Positions 17,613 through 25,148 of a DNA stretch of 64,000 bases are shown here, one piece after another. Both the position numbers and the translations under genes were made by a program. Position 1 is the first letter of the stretch, and each line of letters begins with the position of its first letter. Source of the DNA: Jeotgalibaca ciconiae (GTDB lineage: Bacteria; Bacillota; Bacilli; Lactobacillales; Aerococcaceae); contig NZ_CP034465.1 of assembly GCF_003955755.1 (NCBI RefSeq), forward strand, positions 124,001 to 188,000. Direction: 5' to 3'. The notes under the pieces were generated by a model. It worked only from the letters and a program-made list of their open reading frames with translations. It searched no databases and was not told the origin of the DNA.

Positions 17613-18404
17613 ATGTCAAACATTTTAATTACGGGTGCTTCTGGAAATATAGGAACAGTCTTAACAGAACATTTAAAGAAAAATCATTCCCTCACATTAG
17701 TGGATGTAGATTTTTCTGATTTTTTTGATTTTTTAAAAGAAGGAACTGAGATAAAAGAAATTGATTTAACTGATCCTGAAAATGTAAACGGATTATTCGA
17801 GGGAATCGACTATGTTATTCATTTAGCTGGCGATCCCCGTCCTGATGCTGACTTCTATGGTTCACTTTTAGATTTAAATTATAAAGTTCCCCACAATATT
17901 TTCAAAGAAGCTGTTAAAGAAGATACATCTGTAAAGAGAGTCATTTTCGCGAGCTCGGTTCATGCTATTGGAGGGTATCCTCCCAATGTTCAAGTGAAAA
18001 CAACCGATTATCCTCACCCAGCTGACTTATATGGCGTTTCAAAAGTCTACATGGAGGCTCTTGCAAGCTATCATTCTTACAAGTATGGGCAGGAATTTAT
18101 CGGCATTCGTATTGGCGGATTCGACAGCGACATCACTCCAGGAACTGCTGATGCAGACGGGCTAGCGACTCATTTATCTAAACGGGATATGTGTCATCTG
18201 ATTGATTGTTGTTTGACAGCAGACTTGAAACAACCATTTTTACTTGTTAATGGCGTTTCGAACAACCGATTCCCTCGCATGGATATTTCCCAAGCCTATT
18301 TTGATATCGGTTATTCTCCTCAAGATGATGCATTTGAAATGCAAGGAGACGGCGAATACGATTTTCATGAAGAGGATGATATTGAAGTGGATCCTAAAAA
18401 ATAA
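17613..18404 (+). CDS. NAD-dependent epimerase/dehydratase family protein (extended SDR)
   Basis: A 263-residue extended short-chain dehydrogenase with the nucleotide-binding ITGASGNIGTVLTEHL, the D of LVDVD and DLTD, VIHLAGDP, a catalytic Ser in FASSVHAIGG and YxxxK in YGVSKVYMEAL. The pattern is closest to uronate-dehydrogenase-like and related sugar-modifying SDRs, but the substrate is uncertain. The acidic C-terminal tail is unusual. AAGGAGGG precedes the ATG. No sugar cluster is nearby. Confidence 0.82.
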   Translation: MSNILITGASGNIGTVLTEHLKKNHSLTLVDVDFSDFFDFLKEGTEIKEIDLTDPENVNGLFEGIDYVIHLAGDPRPDADFYGSLLDLNYKVPHNIFKEAVKEDTSVKRVIFASSVHAIGGYPPNVQVKTTDYPHPADLYGVSKVYMEALASYHSYKYGQEFIGIRIGGFDSDITPGTADADGLATHLSKRDMCHLIDCCLTADLKQPFLLVNGVSNNRFPRMDISQAYFDIGYSPQDDAFEMQGDGEYDFHEEDDIEVDPKK

Positions 18405-18484
18405 TCCCTTTTACAAAGATTCACAAAAAATGATATTCCTGCTATGATAAATGTGAATTCTTACAAAGAAAGGACTACATTTAC

Positions 18485-18802
18485 ATGGCAAAACGTAAAG
18501 GAAGGCAAATACAACGGAAAAATATACAAGTGAAAGCTCCGAAACTTTATGATTCTTTAGGGAAGGAAAAGGAAATCATCTCGCAAGAGGAACAAGAAGC
18601 AACTTATGAAAATACTTTTCTTTTCACCATAATCGGAATGTTCGTCGGAATGCTGATTGGATATTTCTTAGATAATATGGCGCTCGGATTTGGAATAGGT
18701 ATTTTAATTGGGGGTATGATTGATTCCATTTTAAATACAGCACGAAAGAAAAAATTCGAAGCTGAACTAGCTCCAAATCAAGAAACCAGCAAAAAAAACT
18801 GA
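18485..18802 (+). CDS. Small hypothetical membrane protein with Gly-rich helices
   Basis: A 105-residue protein with a strongly basic N-terminus (MAKRKGRQIQRKNIQVKAP) and two Gly-rich transmembrane segments, LFTIIGMFVGMLIGYFL and ALGFGIGILIGGMIDSIL, joined by a very short turn like glycine-zipper proteins. The function is unknown. AAAGGAC precedes the ATG. It lies just upstream of the TPP riboswitch, but nothing suggests it is part of the thiamine unit. Confidence 0.65.
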   Translation: MAKRKGRQIQRKNIQVKAPKLYDSLGKEKEIISQEEQEATYENTFLFTIIGMFVGMLIGYFLDNMALGFGIGILIGGMIDSILNTARKKKFEAELAPNQETSKKN

Positions 18803-18869
18803 TACAGATTGCTTCAAAGTGTTGCATTGAGAAACCGCTTATGCTAAAGTATTGGTAACTGAATAGAAC

Positions 18870-18968
18870 ACTTATCACAAAGGGGTGCCTTTACTGGCTG
18901 AGACTGAATGAAAATTCTAACCCTTCGAACCTGACTTCGTTAATACGAGCGTAGGGATTGTGTGAGTA
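18870..18968 (+). ncRNA. TPP riboswitch (THI element) aptamer
   Basis: The conserved THI-box blocks are present in order: GGGGTGCC (18881-18888), GGCTGAGA at 18896-18903, ACCCTTCGAACCTGA across 18920-18934, and the CGTAGGGA near 18950. P1 can form from CACAA (18876-18880) and TTGTG (18958-18962). It is followed by a hairpin that masks the thiT ribosome site. Confidence 0.95.
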
Positions 18969-18985
18969 AAGAACACGTAATGTAT

Positions 18986-19040
18986 TCTTCTCCTTTGTAG
19001 TAGGTCTGTTCCATTCTACAATAAAGGAGGAGATTTTTTT
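18986..19040 (+). promoter_or_regulatory. Expression platform of the TPP riboswitch: SD-masking hairpin with U-tract
   Basis: Arm 18986-19000 pairs with arm 19016-19033 (11 bp including one GU, then a 3-nt bulge, then 4 bp). The right arm contains AAAGGAGGAG, the thiT Shine-Dalgarno. TTTTTTT follows directly and the ATG starts at 19041. The hairpin could therefore act as terminator and as ribosome-site sequestrator. Confidence 0.8.
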
Positions 19041-19616
19041 ATGTCAAAAAATTTAAACATCTGGATTGAAGGTACCATTATGGCAGCGTTGGCGACGGCA
19101 TTATCATTTGTTCCGTTGGATATAGGGCCAAGTTTTTCTATAACAGTTGGCCAGCCTGTTTTAATTTTATACAGCTTACGTCGAGGATTTGGCCCTGGGC
19201 TCGTGGCTAGCTTTCTATGGGGAGTTTTGCATATCTTTGTAGGAAATGCGGACATCCTTACCCCTCTTCAAGGATTCATTGAATACTTTGTTGCTTTTGG
19301 CTTTTCTGGTTTTGCTGGTTTATGGGCAAATAAAACCCAAGTTGCTATTAAAGAAAAGAACTGGGGTCTTTCTGTTGTGTACATTACAATAGCTTCCATT
19401 GTAGGAGTAATTGCTCGTTATTTTTGGCACACGATTGCCGGATACTATTTCTGGGGTCAATACGCTCCTGAAGGGTGGAGTGCATGGTTCTACTCCATTG
19501 TACTGAACGGAGCTAGTGCTCTTGCTACCGGAATCTTTACAATCGTCGTCCTAGTAATTATTTACCGAACAACTCCACAGCTTTATACATCGATAAATAA
19601 AAAACTTGGGTATTGA
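19041..19616 (+). CDS. thiT: Thiamine ECF transporter S component ThiT
   Basis: A 191-residue six-helix membrane protein of the ECF S-component family (IWIEGTIMAALATALSFVPL at the N-terminus, FVAFGFSGFAGLW, then RYFWHTIAGYYFWGQYAPEG). The aromatic-rich segment after helix 4 is the region that forms the thiamine pocket in ThiT. The TPP riboswitch immediately upstream confirms thiamine. It needs the shared EcfAA'T module encoded elsewhere. Monocistronic, with a terminator 13 bp downstream. Confidence 0.95.
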   Translation: MSKNLNIWIEGTIMAALATALSFVPLDIGPSFSITVGQPVLILYSLRRGFGPGLVASFLWGVLHIFVGNADILTPLQGFIEYFVAFGFSGFAGLWANKTQVAIKEKNWGLSVVYITIASIVGVIARYFWHTIAGYYFWGQYAPEGWSAWFYSIVLNGASALATGIFTIVVLVIIYRTTPQLYTSINKKLGY

Positions 19617-19628
19617 TTGCTCGTAAAT

Positions 19629-19677
19629 AAAAATAAGGACTCTCAACTATAAATTAGTTTGAGATCCTTATTTTTTT
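19629..19677. terminator. Terminator of thiT
   Basis: AAATAAGGA paired with TCCTTATTT, with further CTCAA/TTGAG pairing inside, followed by seven T. Confidence 0.8.
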
Positions 19678-19813
19678 ACATCTTGGCATTGTCAATTTCC
19701 CATTCTTGGTAGTGTTTTTATCCTAACTTTTCTAAAAAACAGCCTCGAAAATCAACAGATTTTTTCAAATCGGAAACAACTGCTATAATATTCTTTATAT
19801 TCGCTGAGCGGTA

Positions 19814-19842
19814 TTGACAGAAATCATTTCCAGTTCTATACT
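19814..19842 (+). promoter_or_regulatory. Promoter of tRNA-Leu
   Basis: TTGACA (19814-19819), 17 bp, TATACT (19837-19842), 15 bp before the tRNA. Confidence 0.85.
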
Positions 19843-19856
19843 AAAGTAGTTGTTGC

Positions 19857-19939
19857 GCGGTCATGGCGGAATGGCAGACGCGCCAGCTTGAGGGGCTGGT
19901 GGGGGCAACCCCGTGGAGGTTCAAGTCCTCTTGGCCGCA
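19857..19939 (+). tRNA. tRNA-Leu (anticodon GAG)
   Basis: Class II tRNA of 83 nt. The acceptor stem GCGGTCA/TGGCCGC closes perfectly and the discriminator base is A. The anticodon stem CCAGC/GCTGG holds loop TTGAGGG with anticodon GAG. The long variable arm GGTGGGGGCAACCCCGT is typical of leucine tRNAs, and the T-loop is GTTCAAG. The CCA end is not encoded, so it must be added after transcription. It is a single tRNA with its own consensus promoter and terminator. Confidence 0.97.
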
Positions 19940-19957
19940 TTGGTATAACAAATTTTT

Positions 19958-19989
19958 AGAACTTCTCTTTTTGAGAGGCTCTTTTTTTT
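19958..19989 (+). terminator. Terminator after tRNA-Leu
   Basis: The stem AGAACTTCTC/GAGAGGCTCT has one mismatch and one GU pair, followed by TTTTTTT. Confidence 0.7.
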
Positions 19990-20051
19990 ATCCACTTTCC
20001 TAAGTGATTTCCTTATATTTTATCGTATTTTCTTCCGACTAGTCATCATTT

Positions 20052-20507
20052 TCATTCATTGCCAATCAGCCCCAGCTTTCCTTTACATTTTCCACACACA
20101 TACCTCTTTGTATCAATCTTTCTTTTTCTTATGTATTTTTGCTGGCAATTTTTACAAAGATATACTTTGTTCTTTTGTATTTCAGATTCATTTTGAAGGT
20201 TTTTTACATAGCGGGCGCCGCCTGTTCTCGCCAATAATTCTTTAAAATCTCCGTCACGATGGCGGTAACCTTTCCCCATAATATGAAGATGATAATGACA
20301 TAGTTCATGTTTAATAACAGCAATCAGTTCTTCCATTCCATATTGGAGAAGTACTCGTGGATTAAATTCCAAATGATGGGTTTGTAATAAATATCTTCCG
20401 CCAGTTGTACGAAGGCGTCTATTGAAAGAAGCTGTATGGTTAAACGATTGTTCGAAGAATTCTAAAGAAATATCTTCTACCAAAGATTGTAATTCTTTTT
20501 GGTTCAC
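20052..20507 (-). CDS. SprT-like zinc metalloprotein (YdcK type)
   Basis: Protein of about 151 residues with the SprT-like metallopeptidase signature HELCHYHLH (HExxH) and a C-terminal zinc ribbon (YLCKNCQQK and YVCGKCKGK). Bacterial SprT-like proteins are related to the Spartan DNA-protein crosslink proteases, but the bacterial function is not established. The start was placed at GTG 20507, with AGGGGA 7 nt upstream, giving MNQKELQSLVEDISL, as in Bacillus YdcK. The ATG at 20531 lies upstream of that site. Confidence 0.88.
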   Translation of the reverse strand: MNQKELQSLVEDISLEFFEQSFNHTASFNRRLRTTGGRYLLQTHHLEFNPRVLLQYGMEELIAVIKHELCHYHLHIMGKGYRHRDGDFKELLARTGGARYVKNLQNESEIQKNKVYLCKNCQQKYIRKRKIDTKRYVCGKCKGKLGLIGNE

Positions 20508-20548
20508 ATATATTCCCCTTTCTTGTTCCATTTAATTTAGCAAACAAA

Positions 20549-20590
20549 CTAAGAATCTTCAACCACATTTAAATGGCTGAAGATTCTTAG
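20549..20590. terminator. Terminator of the PfpI-family gene
   Basis: Perfect 13-bp stem CTAAGAATCTTCA/TGAAGATTCTTAG in the gap between two minus-strand genes. Confidence 0.8.
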
Positions 20591-20601
20591 TTTCTTAACG
20601 T

Positions 20602-21120
20602 TTATTTTTCTAACGCTTCTACAATCGCTTTATTAAAAACTGGCAAGTCATCAGGTGTTCTACTTGTTATCAAACCACTTTCATCTATAACAAGCTCGCT
20701 GTCTTCCCATTTCGCACCGGCATTTATTAAATCAATACCGACTTGCTTAACAGATGTCATTTTCTTCCCTTCAACTATTTTTGCATTAATCATTAGCTGC
20801 GGTCCGTGACAAATGGTAAAGATAGGTTTTTTCTCTTGATCAAAGTGTCGTACAAATTCTAGAAAGCGATCGTCCGCCCTTAGTTTGTCCGGTGAAAACC
20901 CACCAGGAATTAAGAGTGCGTCATATTCTTCCGGTTTCGTATCGTCAATTCCTTTGTCAATGGTAACTTCTGCATCACCTTGTTTTCCTTTTACAACATT
21001 TCCAGCTTCTTTTTCGATTGTAACTAACTCATGGCCAGCTTTTTTCAACTCTTCTGCAGGAGATGTGTATTCTGAATCTTCAAATAAATCAGTAAGTAAC
21101 ACTGCAATTTTTTTACTCAT
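20602..21120 (-). CDS. PfpI/DJ-1 family protein (type 1 glutamine amidotransferase fold)
   Basis: A 172-residue class I glutamine amidotransferase-like protein of the PfpI/YfkM/general stress protein 18 type. The nucleophile elbow is FTICHGPQL, with the Cys-His pair, and the Glu of the N-terminal LFEDSEYTSP is the third conserved acid. Members act as deglycases or stress proteins, with activities that are debated. The ribosome site GGAGAAATC precedes the ATG. Monocistronic. Confidence 0.88.
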   Translation of the reverse strand: MSKKIAVLLTDLFEDSEYTSPAEELKKAGHELVTIEKEAGNVVKGKQGDAEVTIDKGIDDTKPEEYDALLIPGGFSPDKLRADDRFLEFVRHFDQEKKPIFTICHGPQLMINAKIVEGKKMTSVKQVGIDLINAGAKWEDSELVIDESGLITSRTPDDLPVFNKAIVEALEK

Positions 21121-21260
21121 TAACGATTTCTCCTTTCATTTGCTACTTATAGTGTAACAAAAGATAAAATCGAGACCAAATAAAACGATTTCCCCATTTT
21201 CTTCGCTTTTCTTCTTATCTTAATTTACAATTAAATTAATAGAGAAAGGTAGGGAATGCT

Positions 21261-21929
21261 ATGTTTATTGGTATCGCAAGTAAGTTAATTATCGGTTTTT
21301 TTGCATTAATGATTGTCATGCGAGCTATTGGCAAAAAAGCTCTTTCAGAAATAACCCCCTTTGATATTATCTACTCCTTTGTTCTTGGAGGAATTGTAGA
21401 AGAATCTATCTACGATGATCAGATCCATGCTCTTCATATGCTCTTTGCATTTCTTGTGTGGGGAGTCATTATTTATATAGTGGAATCACTTCTACAAAGA
21501 AGAGACTCCCTAACCAGAAAAATGAAGGGTCGCTCTTCCGTGCTCATTTTCAATGGCGAATTGAATATGAAAGAAATAAAAGATAACCACATTGAAATGG
21601 AACAATTACGAAGTATGTTGCGAACGCAAAATTGTTTCTCTTTAAAAGAAGTACAATATGCGGTCATGGAAATCAATGGACAAGTTTCAGTCATGAAAAA
21701 AGATGAACAACACCCTATCTTCAGTTACTTGCTGATTGACGAAGGTGTTATTGAAAAAAAGACACTTATAAGCATCGGGAAAGACATAAAATGGCTATAT
21801 GAAGAAATCGCTAAATTAAATCACCTTTCCACTGAAGATATCGTTTATGCAGAATGGTCTAATGAAGAGGGATTTTATATAAAAACATATGAAGACTCCA
21901 TTGAAGAGCAATATGAAATTGACGGCTAA
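21261..21929 (+). CDS. DUF421 (YetF-type) membrane protein
   Basis: A 222-residue protein with three N-terminal transmembrane helices (IASKLIIGFFALMIVMRAIG; FAFLVWGVIIYIVESLL), the conserved KKALSEITPFDIIYSFVLGG block and a C-terminal soluble beta domain (GELNMKEIKDNHIEMEQLRS) typical of the YetF family. Family members include spore membrane proteins, but the role in non-sporulating species is unknown. The acidic C-terminal extension after the domain is somewhat long. Confidence 0.85.
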   Translation: MFIGIASKLIIGFFALMIVMRAIGKKALSEITPFDIIYSFVLGGIVEESIYDDQIHALHMLFAFLVWGVIIYIVESLLQRRDSLTRKMKGRSSVLIFNGELNMKEIKDNHIEMEQLRSMLRTQNCFSLKEVQYAVMEINGQVSVMKKDEQHPIFSYLLIDEGVIEKKTLISIGKDIKWLYEEIAKLNHLSTEDIVYAEWSNEEGFYIKTYEDSIEEQYEIDG

Positions 21930-21930
21930 A

Positions 21931-21977
21931 AAAGAAAGCTTCTCTCTATTTTCAATCAAAGAGAAGCTTTCTTTTCT
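21931..21977. terminator. Bidirectional terminator between DUF421 gene and tex
   Basis: AAAGAAAGCTTCTCT paired with AGAGAAGCTTTCTTT, between convergent genes. Confidence 0.88.
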
Positions 21978-24150
21978 ACTCTGGTAACATTGTTAACGCA
22001 ATACGCCCTTTATTTAAATCAACACTTTCAATCCAAACTTTAACAATGTCTCCTACACCCACAACATCTGATGGGTGTTTTACAAATTTATTACTTAATT
22101 TGGAAATATGAACGAGGCCATCTTGTTTTACCCCAATGTCAACGAATGCTCCAAAATCTACTACATTCCGAACTGTTCCTTCTAATTCCATTCCTTCTTT
22201 TAAATCTTCCATCGACAATACATCTTGTCGCAAAATCGGTTGGGCAATCTCTTCACGTAAATCTCTACCAGGTTTGGTTAAACCTTCAATGATATCTTGG
22301 AGAGTTTCTCTTCCTAAGCCAGTTTCTTGCATAATGAATGATTTATTTAAATTAGCTAACTCTTCGCGAGCTCTATCTGTTCCAACATCTTTTAACCCTA
22401 ATCCTGCTAATTCCAATACTTGTTTTGCTTCTTTATAAGTCTCTGGATGAATATCGGTATTATCTAAGATATTTTTTGCATCAATAATCCGTAAGAATCC
22501 TGCTGCTTGTTGGAAAGCTTTTGGTCCCAAACGAGGAACTTTTTTCAATTGCGGTCGTCCAGTGAACGCTCCATTTTCTTCTCTAAATAAAACAATATTT
22601 GTCGCGATGGTTTTGTTTAGACCAGATATATGTTGCAGCAAGGGTGCACTTGCTGTATTTAAATTTACTCCTACTTGGTTTACTGCTGTTTCCACTACAA
22701 AATCGAGTCGTTCTGTCAAACGCTTTTGAGATACGTCATGTTGGTATTGCCCTACTCCAACCGATTTCGGATCAATCTTAACCAATTCAGCTAAAGGATC
22801 TTGCAGACGTCTTGCGATGCTTACCGCACTTCTTTCTTCTACCTGGAAATCAGGAAATTCTTGACGTGCAATGTCGCTCGCTGAATAAACAGAGGCTCCT
22901 GCCTCATTTACAATTACATAATAAACCGTGCGCTCCAGCTGTTTGATTTGTTCTGAAACAAATAATTCCGACTCTCGGCTTGCTGTCCCGTTTCCAATTG
23001 CGACCATTTCTACTTGATAGTCTTCAATTAATTTTCGTAATTGCGGAGCCGCAGCTTCCCTTTTACTGCTTGAAGCAGGTTTGTGTGGATAAATAACATC
23101 TTTGGCAAGTACTTTCCCTGTTTCATCTACAATGGCTAATTTACAGCCTGTTCGGTAAGCCGGGTCAAAGCCCATCACAACTTTCCCTTTCATAGGTGGT
23201 TGTAGTAATAAATTACGCAGATTTTCACCAAACACATTAATTGCTTGTTCTTCAGCAACCTCCGTGAGTTCATTGCGAATTTCTCGTTCAATAGCCGGAC
23301 CAATAAAACGATCATAGCTATCTACGGTTGCTTGTTTAACATAAGCAGTGGCTATACTATCATTTGATTGAATCATATTCTTATTTAAGAAGTCGTAGAT
23401 TTTTTTAACGTCGACATCTAGAACTACTTTTAAAATACCTGTTTTTTCACCACGATTAATAGCTAACATTCTGTGAGGTTGAATTGATTTTACAGGTTGT
23501 GAAAAATCATAATACATTTCATAAACGCTTTTTTCATCTTTTTCTTGATTCTTCACAGTACTAATAATGGTTCCAAATTTCCTTGTAAATGAACGGATTT
23601 TTTCGCGGAATTCTGGTTCATCTCCCACAAACTCTGCAATAATCTCATGAGCTCCTTGTAGGACCTCTTCTATTGTCTGAATTTCCATCTCTTCTGACAA
23701 GAATTCTTGTGCTTTTTCCTCTACAGAACCTTCCAATGGGAAAGATAACAACCATTTTGCAAAAGGCTCCAGTCCTTTTTCACGAGCAATTGCAGCTTTT
23801 GTCCGTTTCTTCTGTTTATAGGGGCGATATAAATCTTCCACTTGCTGCATCTTTTGAGCAGCGCGTATTTCTTTTTGTAAATCTGGTGTTAATTTATCTT
23901 GTGATTCAATTGAACGAATCACTTCTTCTTTTCTCGTTTCTAAATTTAAAATGTATTGATTCCGTTCCTCAATTTCACGTATTTGAACTTCATCTAAAGA
24001 ACCTGTCATCTCTTTTCGATACCGTGCAATAAAAGGTACGGTATTCCCTTCTTCCAATAAACCTAATACTGCATCTATTTGTTTGGGTTTGTACTGTGAC
24101 AGTTCCTTTCTTAATAAAAGCGTAACTGTTTCACTTGTAATATCTGACAT
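21976..24150 (-). CDS. tex: Tex family RNA-binding transcription accessory protein
   Basis: Protein of about 724 residues with the full Tex architecture: an N-terminal helical domain (NTVPFIARYRKEMTGSLDE), the YqgF RNase H-like domain (VMGFDPAYRTGCKLAIVDETG), helix-hairpin-helix repeats (LNTASAPLLQHISGLNKTIA), and a C-terminal S1 domain (GMELEGTVRNVVDFGAFVDI through GLVHISKLS). Tex proteins bind nucleic acids and affect transcription and DNA damage tolerance. The start ATG 24150 has AAAGGAAG 11 nt upstream; an in-frame TTG overlaps that site and was not used. Confidence 0.95.
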   Translation of the reverse strand: MSDITSETVTLLLRKELSQYKPKQIDAVLGLLEEGNTVPFIARYRKEMTGSLDEVQIREIEERNQYILNLETRKEEVIRSIESQDKLTPDLQKEIRAAQKMQQVEDLYRPYKQKKRTKAAIAREKGLEPFAKWLLSFPLEGSVEEKAQEFLSEEMEIQTIEEVLQGAHEIIAEFVGDEPEFREKIRSFTRKFGTIISTVKNQEKDEKSVYEMYYDFSQPVKSIQPHRMLAINRGEKTGILKVVLDVDVKKIYDFLNKNMIQSNDSIATAYVKQATVDSYDRFIGPAIEREIRNELTEVAEEQAINVFGENLRNLLLQPPMKGKVVMGFDPAYRTGCKLAIVDETGKVLAKDVIYPHKPASSSKREAAAPQLRKLIEDYQVEMVAIGNGTASRESELFVSEQIKQLERTVYYVIVNEAGASVYSASDIARQEFPDFQVEERSAVSIARRLQDPLAELVKIDPKSVGVGQYQHDVSQKRLTERLDFVVETAVNQVGVNLNTASAPLLQHISGLNKTIATNIVLFREENGAFTGRPQLKKVPRLGPKAFQQAAGFLRIIDAKNILDNTDIHPETYKEAKQVLELAGLGLKDVGTDRAREELANLNKSFIMQETGLGRETLQDIIEGLTKPGRDLREEIAQPILRQDVLSMEDLKEGMELEGTVRNVVDFGAFVDIGVKQDGLVHISKLSNKFVKHPSDVVGVGDIVKVWIESVDLNKGRIALTMLPE

Positions 24151-24178
24151 CTGACTACAACTTCCTTTCAATCTAAAA

Positions 24179-24922
24179 CTATTGATAAGTTTTAGTGATT
24201 ACCTCTTTGTCATTCTTTTTTTGTACTCCATAGTGATGAATCATTCCATTTTTATCGAAAACAAGACCATGAAGAATTCCTCCAAAAACAGCTCCACCAT
24301 CGATGCCAATTTTATTGTCATCTTCCCAAATTTGAAAATTCTTCATATCACCGTGCAGGAGATTTGTCGGTGTATGACCAAAGATAATTGTTTTTCCAGT
24401 TCGATTTCTTCCATTATGAAATGGCTCTCGTATCCAAATAAAGTCATATGAAGAAGTATTTAACCAACTTTCTTTGGTCAAATTAACTCCCGCGTGTACA
24501 AAAAGATAAGCATACCATTCATAATAATTGGGTAAGTTTGTTAAAAACGACTTTAACCACGGGGCTTTTTCTTGGATCTGTTTCGCCATCTGTTCTGGCT
24601 GCAGCTTACTTAAATCTGTCTCACTTAAAAAACTTTCAATGGTTTTTAAACCACCGTTCAAAAAATAATTAGCTGCATATTCATCGGGTTTGTTCAAAAA
24701 ATTTAAGAGTATTTGTTCGTGGTTTCCAGTTATACAGATTGCATCTTCGTCTTTCACTAATTGATGTACTCGTTTAAAACAACTACTCGACGCGTTTCCT
24801 CGATCTCCTAAATCTCCGATAAAGACAAGCTGTTGAGTTTCCTTATCCCAATAGGACAACAGCTCTTGAAGCATTTCATATTCTCCATGGATATCACCAA
24901 TCACAAAAAGTTGCTCTTTCAT
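24179..24922 (-). CDS. Metallophosphatase (Ser/Thr phosphatase / symmetrical Ap4A hydrolase type)
   Basis: Protein of about 247 residues of the calcineurin-like superfamily with GDIHGEYEMLQELL, IGDLGDRG and ITGNHEQILLNF, which supply the dinuclear metal ligands. Later His residues lie in FVHAGVN and FGHTPTN. This resembles bacterial PrpE or protein phosphatase-type enzymes; the substrate (phosphoprotein or diadenosine tetraphosphate) cannot be separated by sequence alone. AGGAGGTG precedes the start. It lies 28 bp upstream of tex and is probably cotranscribed with it. Confidence 0.85.
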   Translation of the reverse strand: MKEQLFVIGDIHGEYEMLQELLSYWDKETQQLVFIGDLGDRGNASSSCFKRVHQLVKDEDAICITGNHEQILLNFLNKPDEYAANYFLNGGLKTIESFLSETDLSKLQPEQMAKQIQEKAPWLKSFLTNLPNYYEWYAYLFVHAGVNLTKESWLNTSSYDFIWIREPFHNGRNRTGKTIIFGHTPTNLLHGDMKNFQIWEDDNKIGIDGGAVFGGILHGLVFDKNGMIHHYGVQKKNDKEVITKTYQ

Positions 24923-24980
24923 CATAGCACCTCCTATTTCTCTTTATTTCATTTTACCATATTAGAACTTTGTTAACACA

Positions 24981-25000
24981 TTCGGAAAAAACCGAACATT
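24981..25000. promoter_or_regulatory. PurBox (PurR activator site) upstream of the purine permease
   Basis: AAAACCGAACATT (24988-25000) matches the Lactococcus/Streptococcus PurBox consensus AWWWCCGAACWWT at every position. A second, weaker half-site in inverse orientation (ATTCGG, 24980-24985) lies next to it. The box lies about 70-83 bp before the predicted transcription start, the spacing known for PurR activation in lactococci. Confidence 0.75.
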
Positions 25001-25035
25001 TGAAAGCTTTATGACCCTAATATTAATTTTTTGTA

Positions 25036-25064
25036 TTGATTTGACCAAGACTCTTCGATATAAT
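25036..25064 (+). promoter_or_regulatory. Promoter of the purine permease gene
   Basis: TTGATT (25036-25041), 17 bp, TATAAT (25059-25064). A weak hairpin with A- and T-tracts follows in the leader (about 25065-25100). Confidence 0.7.
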
Positions 25065-25148
25065 AAAAAAGTACTAATGGAATTAGGAACTTTTTTTGTT
25101 TTTATTCGATTTAGTCAAATAAAATAAGCCAAAGGAGCTTTCTATACT

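Noticed and set aside
24990-25148. Purine riboswitch in the leader of the purine permease gene
   Set aside because: The conserved purine aptamer blocks are absent; the region shows a PurBox and a simple A/T-tract hairpin instead.
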